The translations under genes and the position numbers were made by a program. Of a stretch of DNA of 64,000 nucleotides, positions 18,501-26,639 are shown piece after piece. How positions within the stretch are numbered: position 1 is the first letter of the stretch; every line of letters begins with the position of its first letter. The notes beneath the pieces are model-generated. The model ran no database searches. It was not told where the DNA came from and saw nothing but the letters and a program-made list of their open reading frames with translations. The DNA lies in contig NZ_JAGHMF010000001.1 in NCBI RefSeq assembly GCF_017741815.1, positions 1 through 64,000 on the forward strand. The letters run 5' to 3'. The DNA is from Rhizobium sp. 16-488-2b. Lineage in GTDB: Bacteria > Pseudomonadota > Alphaproteobacteria > Rhizobiales > Rhizobiaceae.

Positions 18501-21031
18501 GCAAGATCATCGATCAGATCAATCGTGCCGTGGCGCTGTTTGCGCCGACCAAGGAAGAACAGCAGGAACTCGAGAAGGTCAACGCCACTAAGTCGCGCGC
18601 CAAGCGCACGGCACCAGTCGCCAAGGCGCAGGTCCCGGCACTGGTTGTCGAAGAGCATGGCGATCTGAATTTCTGGAACGGTATCGGCGGCTTCTCCGGC
18701 GACGGACGCGAATATGTCGTCCGTATCCCGGGCGGCCATGCCACCCCGCAGCCGTGGATCAACGTGATCTCGAACGAGAAGTTCGGTTTCCACGTCGCGG
18801 CCGAAGGCGCCGGTTTCACGTGGAGCACCAACTCGCGTGACTACCAGCTGACCCCTTGGACCAACGACGCTGTCATCAACCGTCCGGGCGAAGCGATCTA
18901 TGTGATGGATCGCGACAACGGAACCGTGATGACACCCTTCGCTGCCCTGTCTGACCGCCAGGACATCCAGTTCGAAGCCCGCCACGGCCTCGGCTACTCG
19001 GTCTTCTCCAGCGTCCAAAACGACGTTTCTCTGGAGCTGACGCAGACGGTCGATCGCGAACGGCCGGTGAAGCTGCAGCGGTTGCGCCTGCGTAACAACG
19101 GCAGCAGCCAGCGCAAGCTGCGGCTCTACGGCTATGTCGAGTGGGTGCTCGGCAACAATCCGCAGAAGACGGCGCCGTTCATTCTCTCCGAGCATGACGC
19201 CGAGACCGGTGCCCTGTTTGCGAGCAACAACTACAGCATCGACTACTCCTCGCGCGTGGCCTTCTTCGCCGCCAGCGAGACACTGTCGGGCTACACGGCA
19301 AGCCGGCGCGAGTTCATCGGCAAGGCGGGCACCATCAAGGTTCCAGCAGCATTGAATCCGGCTACCGTTCTGTCGAGCAACATCGATCTGGACGGCGATC
19401 CGGCAGCGGCTCTCGCAATCGACATCGATCTCGCCGCCGGCGAAGAGCGTGACGTCATCCTTTATCTCGGCGATACCGCGACGAAGGAAGAGGCCCGCGC
19501 GCTGATCGCTGATATCCGCACGGCGTCCTTCGACGGCGCGGTTCAGGCAAACCGGGACTTCTGGCACGCCTTCACCGGCAAGCTGCAGATCTCGACCCCC
19601 GATCAAGGTATGAACACCCTGATCAACACCTGGCTCCCCTACCAGAGCCTCGGCTGCCGCATCATGGCACGCACGGCCTTCTATCAGGCGAGCGGCGCCT
19701 TCGGCTTCCGCGACCAGCTACAGGATACGTTGGCCTTCGTGCTGCACGAACCGTCGATCGCCCGCAAGCAGATCGTCAACGCGGCCTCGCGCCAGTTCCG
19801 CGAGGGTGATGTCCAGCATTGGTGGTTGCCCGGAACGGGCGCCGGCGTTCGCACGCTGATCTCCGACGACGTGGTCTGGCTGGCCTATGCCATCCATCAC
19901 TATTGCACGGTGACTGGCGACAAGAGCGTTCTCGACGATGAGCTCGCCTTCATCGAGGGCCCGGCGCTTCTGCAGGGACAGCACGATTCGTTCTACCGCC
20001 CGGAGAAATCCGAGGACAAGGTGAGCGTCTACGAGCATGCCGCCATCGCGCTCGATCTCGCCATTGCCCGCAAGGGAGCCAACGGCCTGCCGCTCTTCCT
20101 CGGCGGCGACTGGAACGACGGCATGAACCGCGTTGGTATCGGCGGCAAGGGCACGAGCGTCTGGCTCGGCTGGTTCCTCGCCGGCGCGCTGCGCTCCTTC
20201 AGCGCCTTCGCCGCCGAACGTGGCGACACCGCCCGCGTCGAGCGCTGGAGCAAGCACCTGACCGAACTCAAGGCGGCACTCGAAACCGCTGCCTGGGACG
20301 GCGCCCACTACCGCCGCGGCACTTTCGACGACGGCAGCCTGCTCGGCTCGAAGGAAAGCCTGGAATGCCAGATCGATTCGATCGCGCAGTCCTGGAGCGT
20401 GCTGTCAGGGGAGGGCGATCCGGCCCATGCCGCAAAGGCCATGGATTCGGTCCTCGCCAAGCTCGTAGACATGGACGCGCGGATCATCCGCCTGTTCACG
20501 CCGCCCTTCGCCAACTCGGCCAAGGACCCTGGCTACATCAAGGCCTATCCGCCCGGCGTTCGCGAAAACGGCGGCCAGTACACCCATGCGGCCACGTGGG
20601 TCGTCATGGCGCTGGCCGAGCTCAATCGCGGCGACGACGCGTTGCGTTGCTTCGACCTCCTGAACCCAATCAGCCACGCCAAGGATCCGGCATCGGCCGA
20701 GCACTACCGCGTGGAACCCTACGTCATCGCCGCCGACGTCTATGGCGACGGCGCATTGACGGGTCGTGGTGGCTGGACCTGGTACACCGGTTCCGCCGGT
20801 TGGCTCTACCGCGCCGCCGTCGAGGGCATCCTTGGAATCCGGCTCAAGAACGGCCGCATCCATGTGAAGCCGTCGCTGCCGACAACGTGGGAAGGCTTCT
20901 CTGCGGAAATCGAACACGCAGGAGCTAAATACCTCATTTCGGTCTCAAAATCGTCCCATCCGAGGGGCTACGATTTGACCATCAACGGACGTCAAGTCAC
21001 CGATCCCGACGAGGGATATCCGGTCGGATAA
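12512..21031 (+). CDS. ndvB: cyclic beta-1,2-glucan synthase
   Basis: A 2,839-residue inner-membrane enzyme (NdvB/ChvB) that starts, extends and cyclises beta-1,2-glucan from UDP-glucose; the glucan is exported to the periplasm for osmotic adaptation and host interaction. Length is close to the Sinorhizobium protein. Hydrophobic clusters lie near residues 406-470, 810-860 and 935-975. The glycosyltransferase (GT84) active site is visible as the DxD motif at D624/D626 (TLDADTRLM) and QHRW at 771-774. The C-terminal GH94 phosphorylase-like region, which sets chain length, carries GGDWNDGMN with D2533 and D2536. I start at the ATG at 12512 because the protein matches from MSISPTSP; upstream in-frame codons look non-coding. 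An OpgC-like gene follows. Confidence 0.97.
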   Translation: MSISPTSPSPSRESETKQIDHNDSIRATYMSIEDIRAMGASAATSGVNSLVAFAPFDFFARHKENEKEILRVYRTTAADVEAGETITPAAEWLLDNHYIVEEAIQEVRRDFPKRFYRELPTIDVNGTKIPRTLALAWLYVAHTHSTISQESLTALVDGFQEHETLRIGELWALPSLVRYVLVENLRRISIRVERSRRMRRRANEAADELVRLTDPAKAAEYLKTLEPLAEDNTFSTQFLYRMRDGSQTSSLAITWLDERLEALGRDTEATTMAEHSRLSSGNVTMGNIIRSLREIDDTEWSVWVEQVSHVDKLLWDNSDYGLLDSGSRNKYRKQIEKLAKRSTMTEMEIAQLALDMTDEAKASADEHPHEPNVGAFLAGAQRPRLEARATYSPTLVQHFVRAVRRFNWLSIAVPVLLLTILAMVIVGHFMASAGMAPIAIILLLIMFSLPASEGATGLFNTVLSFFVTPARLVGYEFKEGIPEDARTLLAVPCLISNRDSVDELVRNIEVHYLANPRGEIYFALLSDWPDSQVEETAADLEVLDYARREVANLSARYAYDGKTRFYLLHRRRLYNPSEGAWMGWERKRGKLHELNLLLRGDRDTTYLPGANVVPENVQYVMTLDADTRLMRDAVTKLVGKLYHPTNRPVINPETGRVESGYGVLQPRVTPSLTTGKDASVFQRVFSINRGLDPYVFTVSDVYQDLAGEGTFTGKGLYHVDAFEAALKGRIEENSVLSHDLLEGSMARCALVTDLELVEDFPTRYEVETSRQHRWARGDWQLLPYMFSTKHGVTALGRWKMFDNLRRSLTPIAWFFASVLGWYFMDPLGALIWQIVLIFCLFVAPTLSLINGIIPRTSDIVARAHLYTVWSDIRAANAQVALRIVFIADGACMMADAIGRSLYRLFVSHKLMLQWKTAASVQAGKQGTIWSYYKAMWHAPVLALLGLAFAVVSGDKAYLVGIPFVALWILSPLVAYYVSQSAETEDRLEVAESVSNDLRKIARRTWRYFDTFTTAEQNYLPPDNVQETPHVIVATRTSPTNIGVYLLSVVSGRQFGWFSFEETIERLEQTIATIDKMEKFRGHLFNWYHTDTLETLGPRYVSAVDSGNLAGHLIAISSACRNWAEAPSAHMQGSLDGVGDTAGILAEVLADLPDDRKTVRPLRRRLEERIIGFQNALAAVKREHEFASIRIINLSVLARDIQKLAANLDHEVKSALSAEVTQWAEALVKVCEAHISDSTFDLANIDALRPRLIALRDKARDLAFSMDFGFLFRPERRLLSIGYRVESGELDQACYDLLASECRLTSLFGIAKGDLPTEHWYRLGRQVVPVGSRGALVSWSGSMFEYLMPPLVMQERGGGILNQTNNLVVVEQMNYARKLGIPWGISEAAFNARDHNLNYQYTNFGVPTLGLKRGLGHNAVIAPYASILASQYNPPAAIENLERLRKLGALGKYGFHDAVDFTPTRVPEGKTCAVVYNYYAHHHGMSIAAVANVAFNGHLRELFHSDPVIEAAELMLQEKAPRDIPVMSGKHESDTPASIQDDLLRPEIRKIYDPAARDRELVFLSNGHYSMMLTATGAGYSRWNGQSVSRWKPDPTEDRWGTFIFLRDTATNEWWSATAEPKSIEGEQVKVLFADEKAEFTKTVGELTSEVEVIVATEHDAEGRRLTLLNTGTEDRFIEVTSYLEPVLTNDDTDNAHPAFARMFVKTEIGKRGDVIRVERNKRDGNEPNIAVAHLIVDNAGATRHTEFETDRRKFLGRGRSLANAAAFDQGATLSGTDGFTLDPVLSLRRTVRVPAGKKVSVIFWTIAAPSRNEVDQAVDRYRHADAFNHELVQAWTRTQVQMRHVGVTSQQASAFQHLGRHLVYPDMYLRADTAAVQAGMQSQSSLWPLAISGDFPIFTLRINDDMDLDIAREALLAQEYLRSRGVTADLVIMNERASSYAQDMQHAVDQMAENVRRLGQADGLRQHIFTVRKDLMEESTYHALISASRVTFHAKNGKIIDQINRAVALFAPTKEEQQELEKVNATKSRAKRTAPVAKAQVPALVVEEHGDLNFWNGIGGFSGDGREYVVRIPGGHATPQPWINVISNEKFGFHVAAEGAGFTWSTNSRDYQLTPWTNDAVINRPGEAIYVMDRDNGTVMTPFAALSDRQDIQFEARHGLGYSVFSSVQNDVSLELTQTVDRERPVKLQRLRLRNNGSSQRKLRLYGYVEWVLGNNPQKTAPFILSEHDAETGALFASNNYSIDYSSRVAFFAASETLSGYTASRREFIGKAGTIKVPAALNPATVLSSNIDLDGDPAAALAIDIDLAAGEERDVILYLGDTATKEEARALIADIRTASFDGAVQANRDFWHAFTGKLQISTPDQGMNTLINTWLPYQSLGCRIMARTAFYQASGAFGFRDQLQDTLAFVLHEPSIARKQIVNAASRQFREGDVQHWWLPGTGAGVRTLISDDVVWLAYAIHHYCTVTGDKSVLDDELAFIEGPALLQGQHDSFYRPEKSEDKVSVYEHAAIALDLAIARKGANGLPLFLGGDWNDGMNRVGIGGKGTSVWLGWFLAGALRSFSAFAAERGDTARVERWSKHLTELKAALETAAWDGAHYRRGTFDDGSLLGSKESLECQIDSIAQSWSVLSGEGDPAHAAKAMDSVLAKLVDMDARIIRLFTPPFANSAKDPGYIKAYPPGVRENGGQYTHAATWVVMALAELNRGDDALRCFDLLNPISHAKDPASAEHYRVEPYVIAADVYGDGALTGRGGWTWYTGSAGWLYRAAVEGILGIRLKNGRIHVKPSLPTTWEGFSAEIEHAGAKYLISVSKSSHPRGYDLTINGRQVTDPDEGYPVG

Positions 21032-21064
21032 CAGCACTTTTCATGCAAACCATCCGGCGATTCG

Positions 21065-21096
21065 TTGAGGCCAAGAGGGAAACCTTTTGGCCTCAA
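21065..21096 (+). repeat. 10-bp perfect inverted repeat between ndvB and the OpgC gene
   Basis: TTGAGGCCAA (21065-21074) and TTGGCCTCAA (21087-21096) with a 12-base loop. No T-tract follows, so it is not a standard terminator. It could stabilise the ndvB 3' end or tune expression of the downstream gene, and its presence supports placing the OpgC start to its right. Confidence 0.6.
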
Positions 21097-21129
21097 CTGC
21101 GTTTGCAAAATGGAAGCATGGAGAGGTCA

Positions 21130-22365
21130 ATGGTAACGACGCCCGAAAACACGTTCGGTGCAGGATGCAGGATCGCGACTGCGGCGCCATCGAAACGAGA
21201 CACGCGATTGGACGTTTTGCGCGGTCTCGCGCTCATCACGATCTTTATCAATCACGTGCCCGGCCAGATCTTCGAGCATCTGACCACAAAGAATTACGGC
21301 TTCTCTGATGCCGCCGAAGCCTTCGTGCTGATCTCGGGCATCGCCGTGGGCATTGCCTACGGCTCGCGCTTCAAGGTCGCCGCCTGGTTCGAAACAGCCA
21401 AGAAATCGACGAAGCGTGCCTTCACGCTGTATCTCGCCCACATGATCACGACATTCATGACGCTCGCGCTGTTCATTGCGGGCGCATGGCTGTTCCATCG
21501 CGCAGGCCTTCTTTGCGAAGTCAACATTCTCGCGGTTCTCACCAACCCGCAAGCCGGGATTCCGGCGCTCATGCTGCTCGGCCACCAGATCGGCTACAAC
21601 AACATTCTGCCGATGTACGGCGCGCTGATGTTGATGGTCCCCATCATTCTGCTGCTTGAAGCCAAAAGCCCGCTGCTGGCCTTGGCCGTCTCGGGTTCAG
21701 TCTGGCTGCTGTCGGGCATATACGAGATCGCCCCTCACAACACCCTGATCGAGGGCTACTGGTTCCTCAACCCGCTCTCCTGGCAGTTCCTCTTCACGAT
21801 CGGCATCGTCGGCATGATGCATGTGCGCCGCGGCGGTAAGCTGCCCCGGCACCCGCTGCTGATGGCCCTGGCCGCCGGTTATGTCGCCTTGTCCTTCGTA
21901 TGGGTCGTCGGCCAGCTCTGGGGTATCGGTAATGCGCTCGCCTCGCTCGGCCTGCCGCCAGTCATCACCGGCTTCGACAAGACCTTCCTATCCCTGCCGC
22001 GCCTGCTGCATGTACTGGCGCTCACCTATCTGGTGCTCAACATCGGCGCGCTCTCCGACCTGCTGCGTCGTCCCGAGGACAACCCGCTGGTGATCTTCGG
22101 CCGCCATTCGCTGAACATCTTCGTCGCCGGCACGATCCTGGCGATGGTCGGTCAGGTGCTGCTCTACATCAACAATGGCGACAAGATCGTCGGCCCGATC
22201 TTCGTGGTTCTCGGTATCGTGATCCAGTTCGTCTACGCCTACCATCTGGAGCGCAAGAGAAAGCTGGGTCGCGCCGCTTCCGCCAAGCTGAAGGCGCACC
22301 AGGGCCGGGCACTCCAGACAGTCTCCGTGCGCGCCGATAACGGCCGTGGCATCAATCGGAAGTGA
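21130..22365 (+). CDS. opgC: OpgC-family membrane acyltransferase
   Basis: A 411-residue polytopic membrane protein (about ten helices) with the OpgC/acyltransferase-3-like N-terminus RLDVLRGLALITIFINHVPG. OpgC proteins add succinyl groups to osmoregulated periplasmic glucans in Rhodobacter and related bacteria. Position 98 bases after the cyclic glucan synthase supports the same role here, giving anionic cyclic glucans; that substrate link is inferred. I start at the ATG at 21130, which has GGAGAGG upstream, rather than at in-frame ATGs at 21043 or 21118; a hairpin fills the earlier stretch. The C-terminus is basic and cytoplasmic. Confidence 0.85.
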   Translation: MVTTPENTFGAGCRIATAAPSKRDTRLDVLRGLALITIFINHVPGQIFEHLTTKNYGFSDAAEAFVLISGIAVGIAYGSRFKVAAWFETAKKSTKRAFTLYLAHMITTFMTLALFIAGAWLFHRAGLLCEVNILAVLTNPQAGIPALMLLGHQIGYNNILPMYGALMLMVPIILLLEAKSPLLALAVSGSVWLLSGIYEIAPHNTLIEGYWFLNPLSWQFLFTIGIVGMMHVRRGGKLPRHPLLMALAAGYVALSFVWVVGQLWGIGNALASLGLPPVITGFDKTFLSLPRLLHVLALTYLVLNIGALSDLLRRPEDNPLVIFGRHSLNIFVAGTILAMVGQVLLYINNGDKIVGPIFVVLGIVIQFVYAYHLERKRKLGRAASAKLKAHQGRALQTVSVRADNGRGINRK

Positions 22366-22701
22366 CATCGCAAGAGCCGCGCCAGTGCTATCAGGACAGG
22401 CGCGGCCGTTCGCAAAAACCTTGACTCCTGTGGAAAACCTTTTAAGAGCAGCGGTGGAAAAGGAATATCCATGGTTCGCCAAGAACACGCCATTGCTGCA
22501 CGCAGTGACCGGGCACGAGTTGCCGGGATGGTTATGATTTTTCCGGTTTCTTCCAAAACCAAGGCCAAAACGACGACGAAAACCGTCTGACGTCTCTGGC
22601 CTGCCGCTCTCTCCCCGGCTCGGCTGGGGACAGAAAGCCGCAATCGTTGCGCGCTTTCCCCCTCACCGAACAAGAGGAGAGATGAGAAAGAGAGCTTGAA
22701 A
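22366..22701. other. 336-bp intergenic region between opgC and asd
   Basis: It holds a GC-rich hairpin (GCCGCGCC 22376-22383 with GGCGCGGC 22399-22406) without a T-tract, which may end the opgC transcript, and a CTTGAC -35-like element at 22420-22425 with no good -10. I see no credible gene. The asd promoter should lie here. Confidence 0.4.
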
Positions 22702-23736
22702 ATGGGTTTTAAAGTTGCAGTTGCGGGAGCCACCGGAAATGTCGGCCGGGAGATGCTCAACATCCTTTCCGAACGCGGTTTTCCCGCTGACGAAGTCGTA
22801 GCGCTGGCATCCGCGCGCTCGCAGGGTCTTGAAGTGTCCTACGGCGACAAGACGCTGAAGGTCATGAACCTCGAAAACTACGACTTCTCCGACACCGATA
22901 TCTGCCTGATGTCTGCCGGCGGCGACGTCTCGAAGAAGTGGTCGCCGAAGATCGGCGCACAGGGCTGCGTCGTGATCGACAACTCCTCCGCATGGCGCTA
23001 CGACCAGGACGTTCCACTGATCGTGCCGGAAGTGAACCCTGACGCCATCGAGCAGTTCACCAAGCGCAACATCATCGCCAACCCGAATTGCTCGACCGCC
23101 CAGCTCGTCGTGGCCCTGAAGCCGCTTCACGAAGCCGCCACCATCAAGCGCGTCGTCGTCTCCACCTACCAGTCTGTTTCCGGCGCCGGCAAGGACGGCA
23201 TGGACGAACTCTTCAATCAGACGCGCGCGGTTTTCGTCGCCGATCCGATCGAGAACAAGAAGTTCACCAAGCGCATCGCCTTCAACGTCATTCCGCATAT
23301 CGATAGCTTCATGGAAGACGGCTACACGAAGGAAGAGTGGAAGGTTCTGGCCGAAACCAAGAAGATGCTCGATCCGAAGATCAAGGTGACCTGCACGGCC
23401 GTACGCGTTCCGGTCTTCATCGGCCACTCTGAATCGGTCAACATCGAGTTCGAGAAGGAAATCACCGCCGATCAGGCCCGCGATATCCTGCGCGATGCCC
23501 CTGGTTGCCAGGTGATAGACAAGCACGAGAACGGCGGCTACATCACCCCTTACGAATCCGCCGGTGAAGACGCGACCTTCATCTCGCGCATCCGCGAGGA
23601 CGCAACCGTCGAGAACGGCCTCAACATGTGGGTGGTTTCCGACAACCTGCGCAAGGGCGCGGCACTGAACGCGATCCAGATCGCCGAACTGCTCGTCAAT
23701 CGCGGACTTGTGAAGCCACGCAAGCAGGCCGCTTGA
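22702..23736 (+). CDS. asd: aspartate-semialdehyde dehydrogenase
   Basis: A 344-residue cytosolic enzyme that reduces aspartyl-4-phosphate with NADPH to aspartate semialdehyde, the branch point to lysine/diaminopimelate, threonine and methionine. The NADP loop GATGNVG is at the N-terminus, the acyl-enzyme cysteine is C130 (NPNCSTAQL), and GAGKDGMDEL and RVPVFIGHS are family motifs. Length is normal. I use the ATG at 22702, six bases inside an in-frame TTG. It appears monocistronic. Confidence 0.96.
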   Translation: MGFKVAVAGATGNVGREMLNILSERGFPADEVVALASARSQGLEVSYGDKTLKVMNLENYDFSDTDICLMSAGGDVSKKWSPKIGAQGCVVIDNSSAWRYDQDVPLIVPEVNPDAIEQFTKRNIIANPNCSTAQLVVALKPLHEAATIKRVVVSTYQSVSGAGKDGMDELFNQTRAVFVADPIENKKFTKRIAFNVIPHIDSFMEDGYTKEEWKVLAETKKMLDPKIKVTCTAVRVPVFIGHSESVNIEFEKEITADQARDILRDAPGCQVIDKHENGGYITPYESAGEDATFISRIREDATVENGLNMWVVSDNLRKGAALNAIQIAELLVNRGLVKPRKQAA

Positions 23737-23794
23737 ATATTTTCTTAACCATGTCTTGTTAAGCCCGTTACTTAAGTTAAGGCTTATTCTCAAA

Positions 23795-23825
23795 GGCGCG
23801 GGGTGCCGAAAGGCTTCCCGCGCTT
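23795..23825 (+). repeat. GC-rich hairpin downstream of asd
   Basis: GCGCGGG (23796-23802) pairs with CCCGCGC (23817-23823), enclosing a GCC...GGC inner stem. No T-tract follows. It may contribute to termination of asd or to the leader of the next gene. Confidence 0.4.
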
Positions 23826-23908
23826 AATCAAAGGATGGTCGGGACAATATCGCCGATAGCGGGCTGCAGCCCGGCTGAAGGCTAGGCTGATCGGGATCGG
23901 GGTATTCG

Positions 23909-24733
23909 ATGCGCAAGACAAGACTTTTGCTGGCAGCGGCGGCAGTGTTCGCCATGTTCCAGGCACTTCCGGCAACGGCTGAAGCGGCACCACAGTGCAG
24001 CAACACCAGCGCGGGCTTTGACCAGTGGGTGGTTGCCTTCAAGCAGGAAGCAGCGACCAACGGCGTCAGCCGTTCCGTTCTCGACAAGGCCTTTGCCAAC
24101 GTCGTCTACAACAGACCCACCATCTCCGCCGACCGTGGCCAGAAGAGCTTCAAGCTCTCTTTCGACGCCTTCATGCAGAAGCGCGGCGGCCAGGCCATCA
24201 TCTCGCGCGGCAAGGGCATGAAGCGCTCCAACGCAGCGCTATTCGCCAACATCGAACGCAAGTACGGCGTTCCGGCCGGCCCGCTGATCGCGATCTGGGG
24301 CATGGAAACCGGCTTTGGCAGCTATATGGGCACCCAGCACACCATGTCGGCAGTCTCCACGCTCGCCTTCGATTGCCGCCGTACCGCCTATTTCACTGAC
24401 CAGCTCTACGCAGCGCTTCAGCTCGTCGGCGAAGGCTTCCTCAGCCCGCAGGCGCGCGGCGCCGCCCATGGCGAAATCGGCCAGACACAGTTTCTCCCGC
24501 GCAACGTCGTGCTCTACGGTGCGGATGGCGATGGTGACGGCCGGGTCGACATGGTCGGCTCACGCGCCGATGCGCTGGCCTCGACGGCAAACTTCCTGAA
24601 GGGCCACGGCTGGCGTCCTGGCGCCGGTTACCAGCCGGGCGAGCCGAACTTCGCAGCCATCTCCGGCTGGAACGCGGCAACAGTTTACCAGCAGGCAATC
24701 GCCTATATCGGCCAGCAGATCGACGCGAACTGA
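23909..24733 (+). CDS. lytic murein transglycosylase, MltB/SLT_2 family
   Basis: A 274-residue periplasmic enzyme that cleaves peptidoglycan glycan strands with formation of 1,6-anhydro ends. A signal peptide (RKTRLLLAAAAVFAMFQAL, cleavage near TAEA) is followed by the SLT_2 domain; the catalytic glutamate is E133 in WGMETGFG. The later GQTQFLPRNVVLYGADGDGDG and a WRPG stretch are typical of the MltB group. No lipobox is seen, so it is probably soluble. No C-terminal peptidoglycan-binding domain is present. A strong terminator follows. Confidence 0.88.
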   Translation: MRKTRLLLAAAAVFAMFQALPATAEAAPQCSNTSAGFDQWVVAFKQEAATNGVSRSVLDKAFANVVYNRPTISADRGQKSFKLSFDAFMQKRGGQAIISRGKGMKRSNAALFANIERKYGVPAGPLIAIWGMETGFGSYMGTQHTMSAVSTLAFDCRRTAYFTDQLYAALQLVGEGFLSPQARGAAHGEIGQTQFLPRNVVLYGADGDGDGRVDMVGSRADALASTANFLKGHGWRPGAGYQPGEPNFAAISGWNAATVYQQAIAYIGQQIDAN

Positions 24734-24754
24734 TCCACACCTGATGATGAAATG

Positions 24755-24789
24755 AAAAAGGCGCCGCGGGAGACCGCAGCGCCTTTTTT
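24755..24789. terminator. bidirectional Rho-independent terminator
   Basis: AAAAAGGCGC (24755-24764) pairs with GCGCCTTTTT (24779-24788), giving T-runs on both strands. It serves both convergent genes, the transglycosylase and the carbonic anhydrase. Confidence 0.9.
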
Positions 24790-24808
24790 CTTGTCTCGGA
24801 TTATGGCG

Positions 24809-25450
24809 TCAGACGTCAGGGCGAATGAAGTCGCGCGTCTCTGCGTCCATGACCCACAATTCGCCGGTTGAAATATCGAACCAGGCGCCATGAAGCTGGA
24901 TGTCACCAGCATCTTCGCGCGCCTTGATCTCCGGAAAGGTCCTGAGATTGTCGATCGAGTTGCGGATCGACACCCGCTCCAGCGCCGTCTGGCGTTCGCC
25001 AGGGGTCATCACGTCATTGCTCTGGATCTGCTCGGCCGCCGGCCGCACCAGCGACATCCAGCGCCCGATGAAATCGCCAGGCGACAACGGTTCGGCATCG
25101 GGATCGAGCGCCGCGCGGATACCGCCGCAGCGACCATGCCCCATGACGACGATATCCGTGACCTTCAGGGCCAGAACCGCGAACTCGAGCGCAGCCGAGG
25201 TCGCATGGAAATTGCTGTCAGGCTCGTAGGGCGGCACCATGTTGGCGACGTTGCGGACGACGAAGAGCTCGCCAGGCCCGGAATCGAAGATGAGCTCCGG
25301 CGCCGCGCGCGAGTCCGAACAGGCAATGACCAGCGTACTCGGGCTCTGCCCGTGCTCCGCCAACGTCCTGTATCGGTCACGAGCGTCGGCATAACGCCCG
25401 CTCATGAAGTTGCGATAGCCGTCGAGAAGTGTATCTGGAAAACGCTGCAT
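24809..25450 (-). CDS. beta-class carbonic anhydrase
   Basis: A 213-residue zinc enzyme that interconverts carbon dioxide and bicarbonate in the cytosol. The zinc ligands C44 (ACSDSR, with the D46-R48 dyad), H105 and C108 (GHGRCGG) are all present, with VVRNVAN between them. Length is standard. The gene is convergent with the transglycosylase, sharing a terminator. It may supply bicarbonate for carboxylations; nothing in the context indicates a special role such as a cyanase partner. Confidence 0.93.
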   Translation of the reverse strand: MQRFPDTLLDGYRNFMSGRYADARDRYRTLAEHGQSPSTLVIACSDSRAAPELIFDSGPGELFVVRNVANMVPPYEPDSNFHATSAALEFAVLALKVTDIVVMGHGRCGGIRAALDPDAEPLSPGDFIGRWMSLVRPAAEQIQSNDVMTPGERQTALERVSIRNSIDNLRTFPEIKAREDAGDIQLHGAWFDISTGELWVMDAETRDFIRPDV

Positions 25451-25518
25451 GATCTTCGATTACAGCGTGAGCGATGCAAGATCAATATCGCAGCGCCAAA
25501 TGCGTTAACGGCGGGCCG

Positions 25519-26394
25519 CTAGCTCTTTCGCCGCTGCGCCGGATGCATCAGATGCCGCATCTGAACCATAGCCATCGGCGTCGACAGGCTGGAGGCATCA
25601 TTCGCCAGCGTCAGTTCGTCGCTGCCGCGCTTCACCGCCCGGGCCAGCACCTCGTAGACGCTGGCCGTCGCCAGCTGCAGCGCCTTCTCGTCTTCCATGC
25701 CGGACTGCAACCGCGATAGGAAAAGAGCGGCAAGAAGATCGCCCAACCCGTTTGGCGGATTGTCGATAAGCCGGTGCTCGGCAAGCAGCGCGTGGCGCCC
25801 GGAGAGATAGAGGTTGCCCGTTCCACCAGCCATCATCGGCACCGCCGAGGTCACCAGCATACGCGCCGGACCGAGCGCGAGTGCTGCCTCCATGATCTCG
25901 GTATTGCTCTCCAGCGGCGCGCCGGAAAGCCAGGCGAGTTCGTAGCGATTGGGGGTCGCCAGCGACGCCAGCGGGATCAGATGGTCCCGGATCGCCTCGG
26001 CCGTTGCCTCGGGAACATAGAGCCCGCCGAGATCGCCCATCACGGGATCGCAAACGTAAAACAGATCGGGATTTTGCTCCCTGAGCGCGGTGATCAACCG
26101 GCCAACGGAGCGGGCCTGCGCGGCATTGCCGAAATAGCCCGAAAGCACCGCCTTGACCTCGCCGATCCAGGGCGCGCGGATGAGGTCGTCGATCGCCGCA
26201 TCGAAATCGGCCTCCGCGAAGGTCAGCCGCGTCGAACGACCGTGGCCCGGATGCCAGGGCAGAACGATGGTCGGGAGTGCCCATACCTGGTGGCCGAGCG
26301 TCTCGAGCGCGAACACCGCCGCCCGATTGCCGACCGATCCACGAACGACGTGGCTCGATATGACGATGACCGTGCCTGCTGCATTCTGCGACAT
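25519..26394 (-). CDS. pdxY: pyridoxal kinase
   Basis: A 291-residue PfkB/ribokinase-fold kinase that phosphorylates pyridoxal to pyridoxal 5'-phosphate in B6 salvage. Evidence is the N-terminal VISSHVVRGSVGNRAA, the central YVCDPVMGD, LATPNRYELAWLSG and the catalytic-loop region NPPNGLGDLLAALFLS; the usual GTGD is GLGD here, as in many PdxY proteins. It lies 68 bases downstream of the carbonic anhydrase start in the direction of transcription and is divergent from the glutamate dehydrogenase gene. Confidence 0.9.
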   Translation of the reverse strand: MSQNAAGTVIVISSHVVRGSVGNRAAVFALETLGHQVWALPTIVLPWHPGHGRSTRLTFAEADFDAAIDDLIRAPWIGEVKAVLSGYFGNAAQARSVGRLITALREQNPDLFYVCDPVMGDLGGLYVPEATAEAIRDHLIPLASLATPNRYELAWLSGAPLESNTEIMEAALALGPARMLVTSAVPMMAGGTGNLYLSGRHALLAEHRLIDNPPNGLGDLLAALFLSRLQSGMEDEKALQLATASVYEVLARAVKRGSDELTLANDASSLSTPMAMVQMRHLMHPAQRRKS

Positions 26395-26639
26395 GTTTAT
26401 CCGATCCGGGTTCCGATCCTCAGTTGATCGTCTTTTTGCTGCGCGACTGTCAACAACTCTTCATTCGAGCGTGATCAAAGTTCTGGCGACAAAAATCATA
26501 TTCGGATCACTTTTTACAGAATTGACGACATGCCGGCTAAATTCGCACGAAAACTGCGATCGACGTCCCTATTTTAGCAATTTTTCTGTCAAACCTTCTG
26601 CTAACCTGCGCGCAATCGAGAAAATGGGGGACACAGTCA

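Noticed and set aside
22346..22537. Short frame of 63 codons overlapping the opgC end
   Set aside because: No ribosome site, overlaps a confident gene, and the composition is not protein-like.
23745..23780. TTAA-spaced-TTAA pairs after asd, considered as CtrA boxes
   Set aside because: The spacings are 9 and 10 bases, not the 7 required by TTAA-N7-TTAA.
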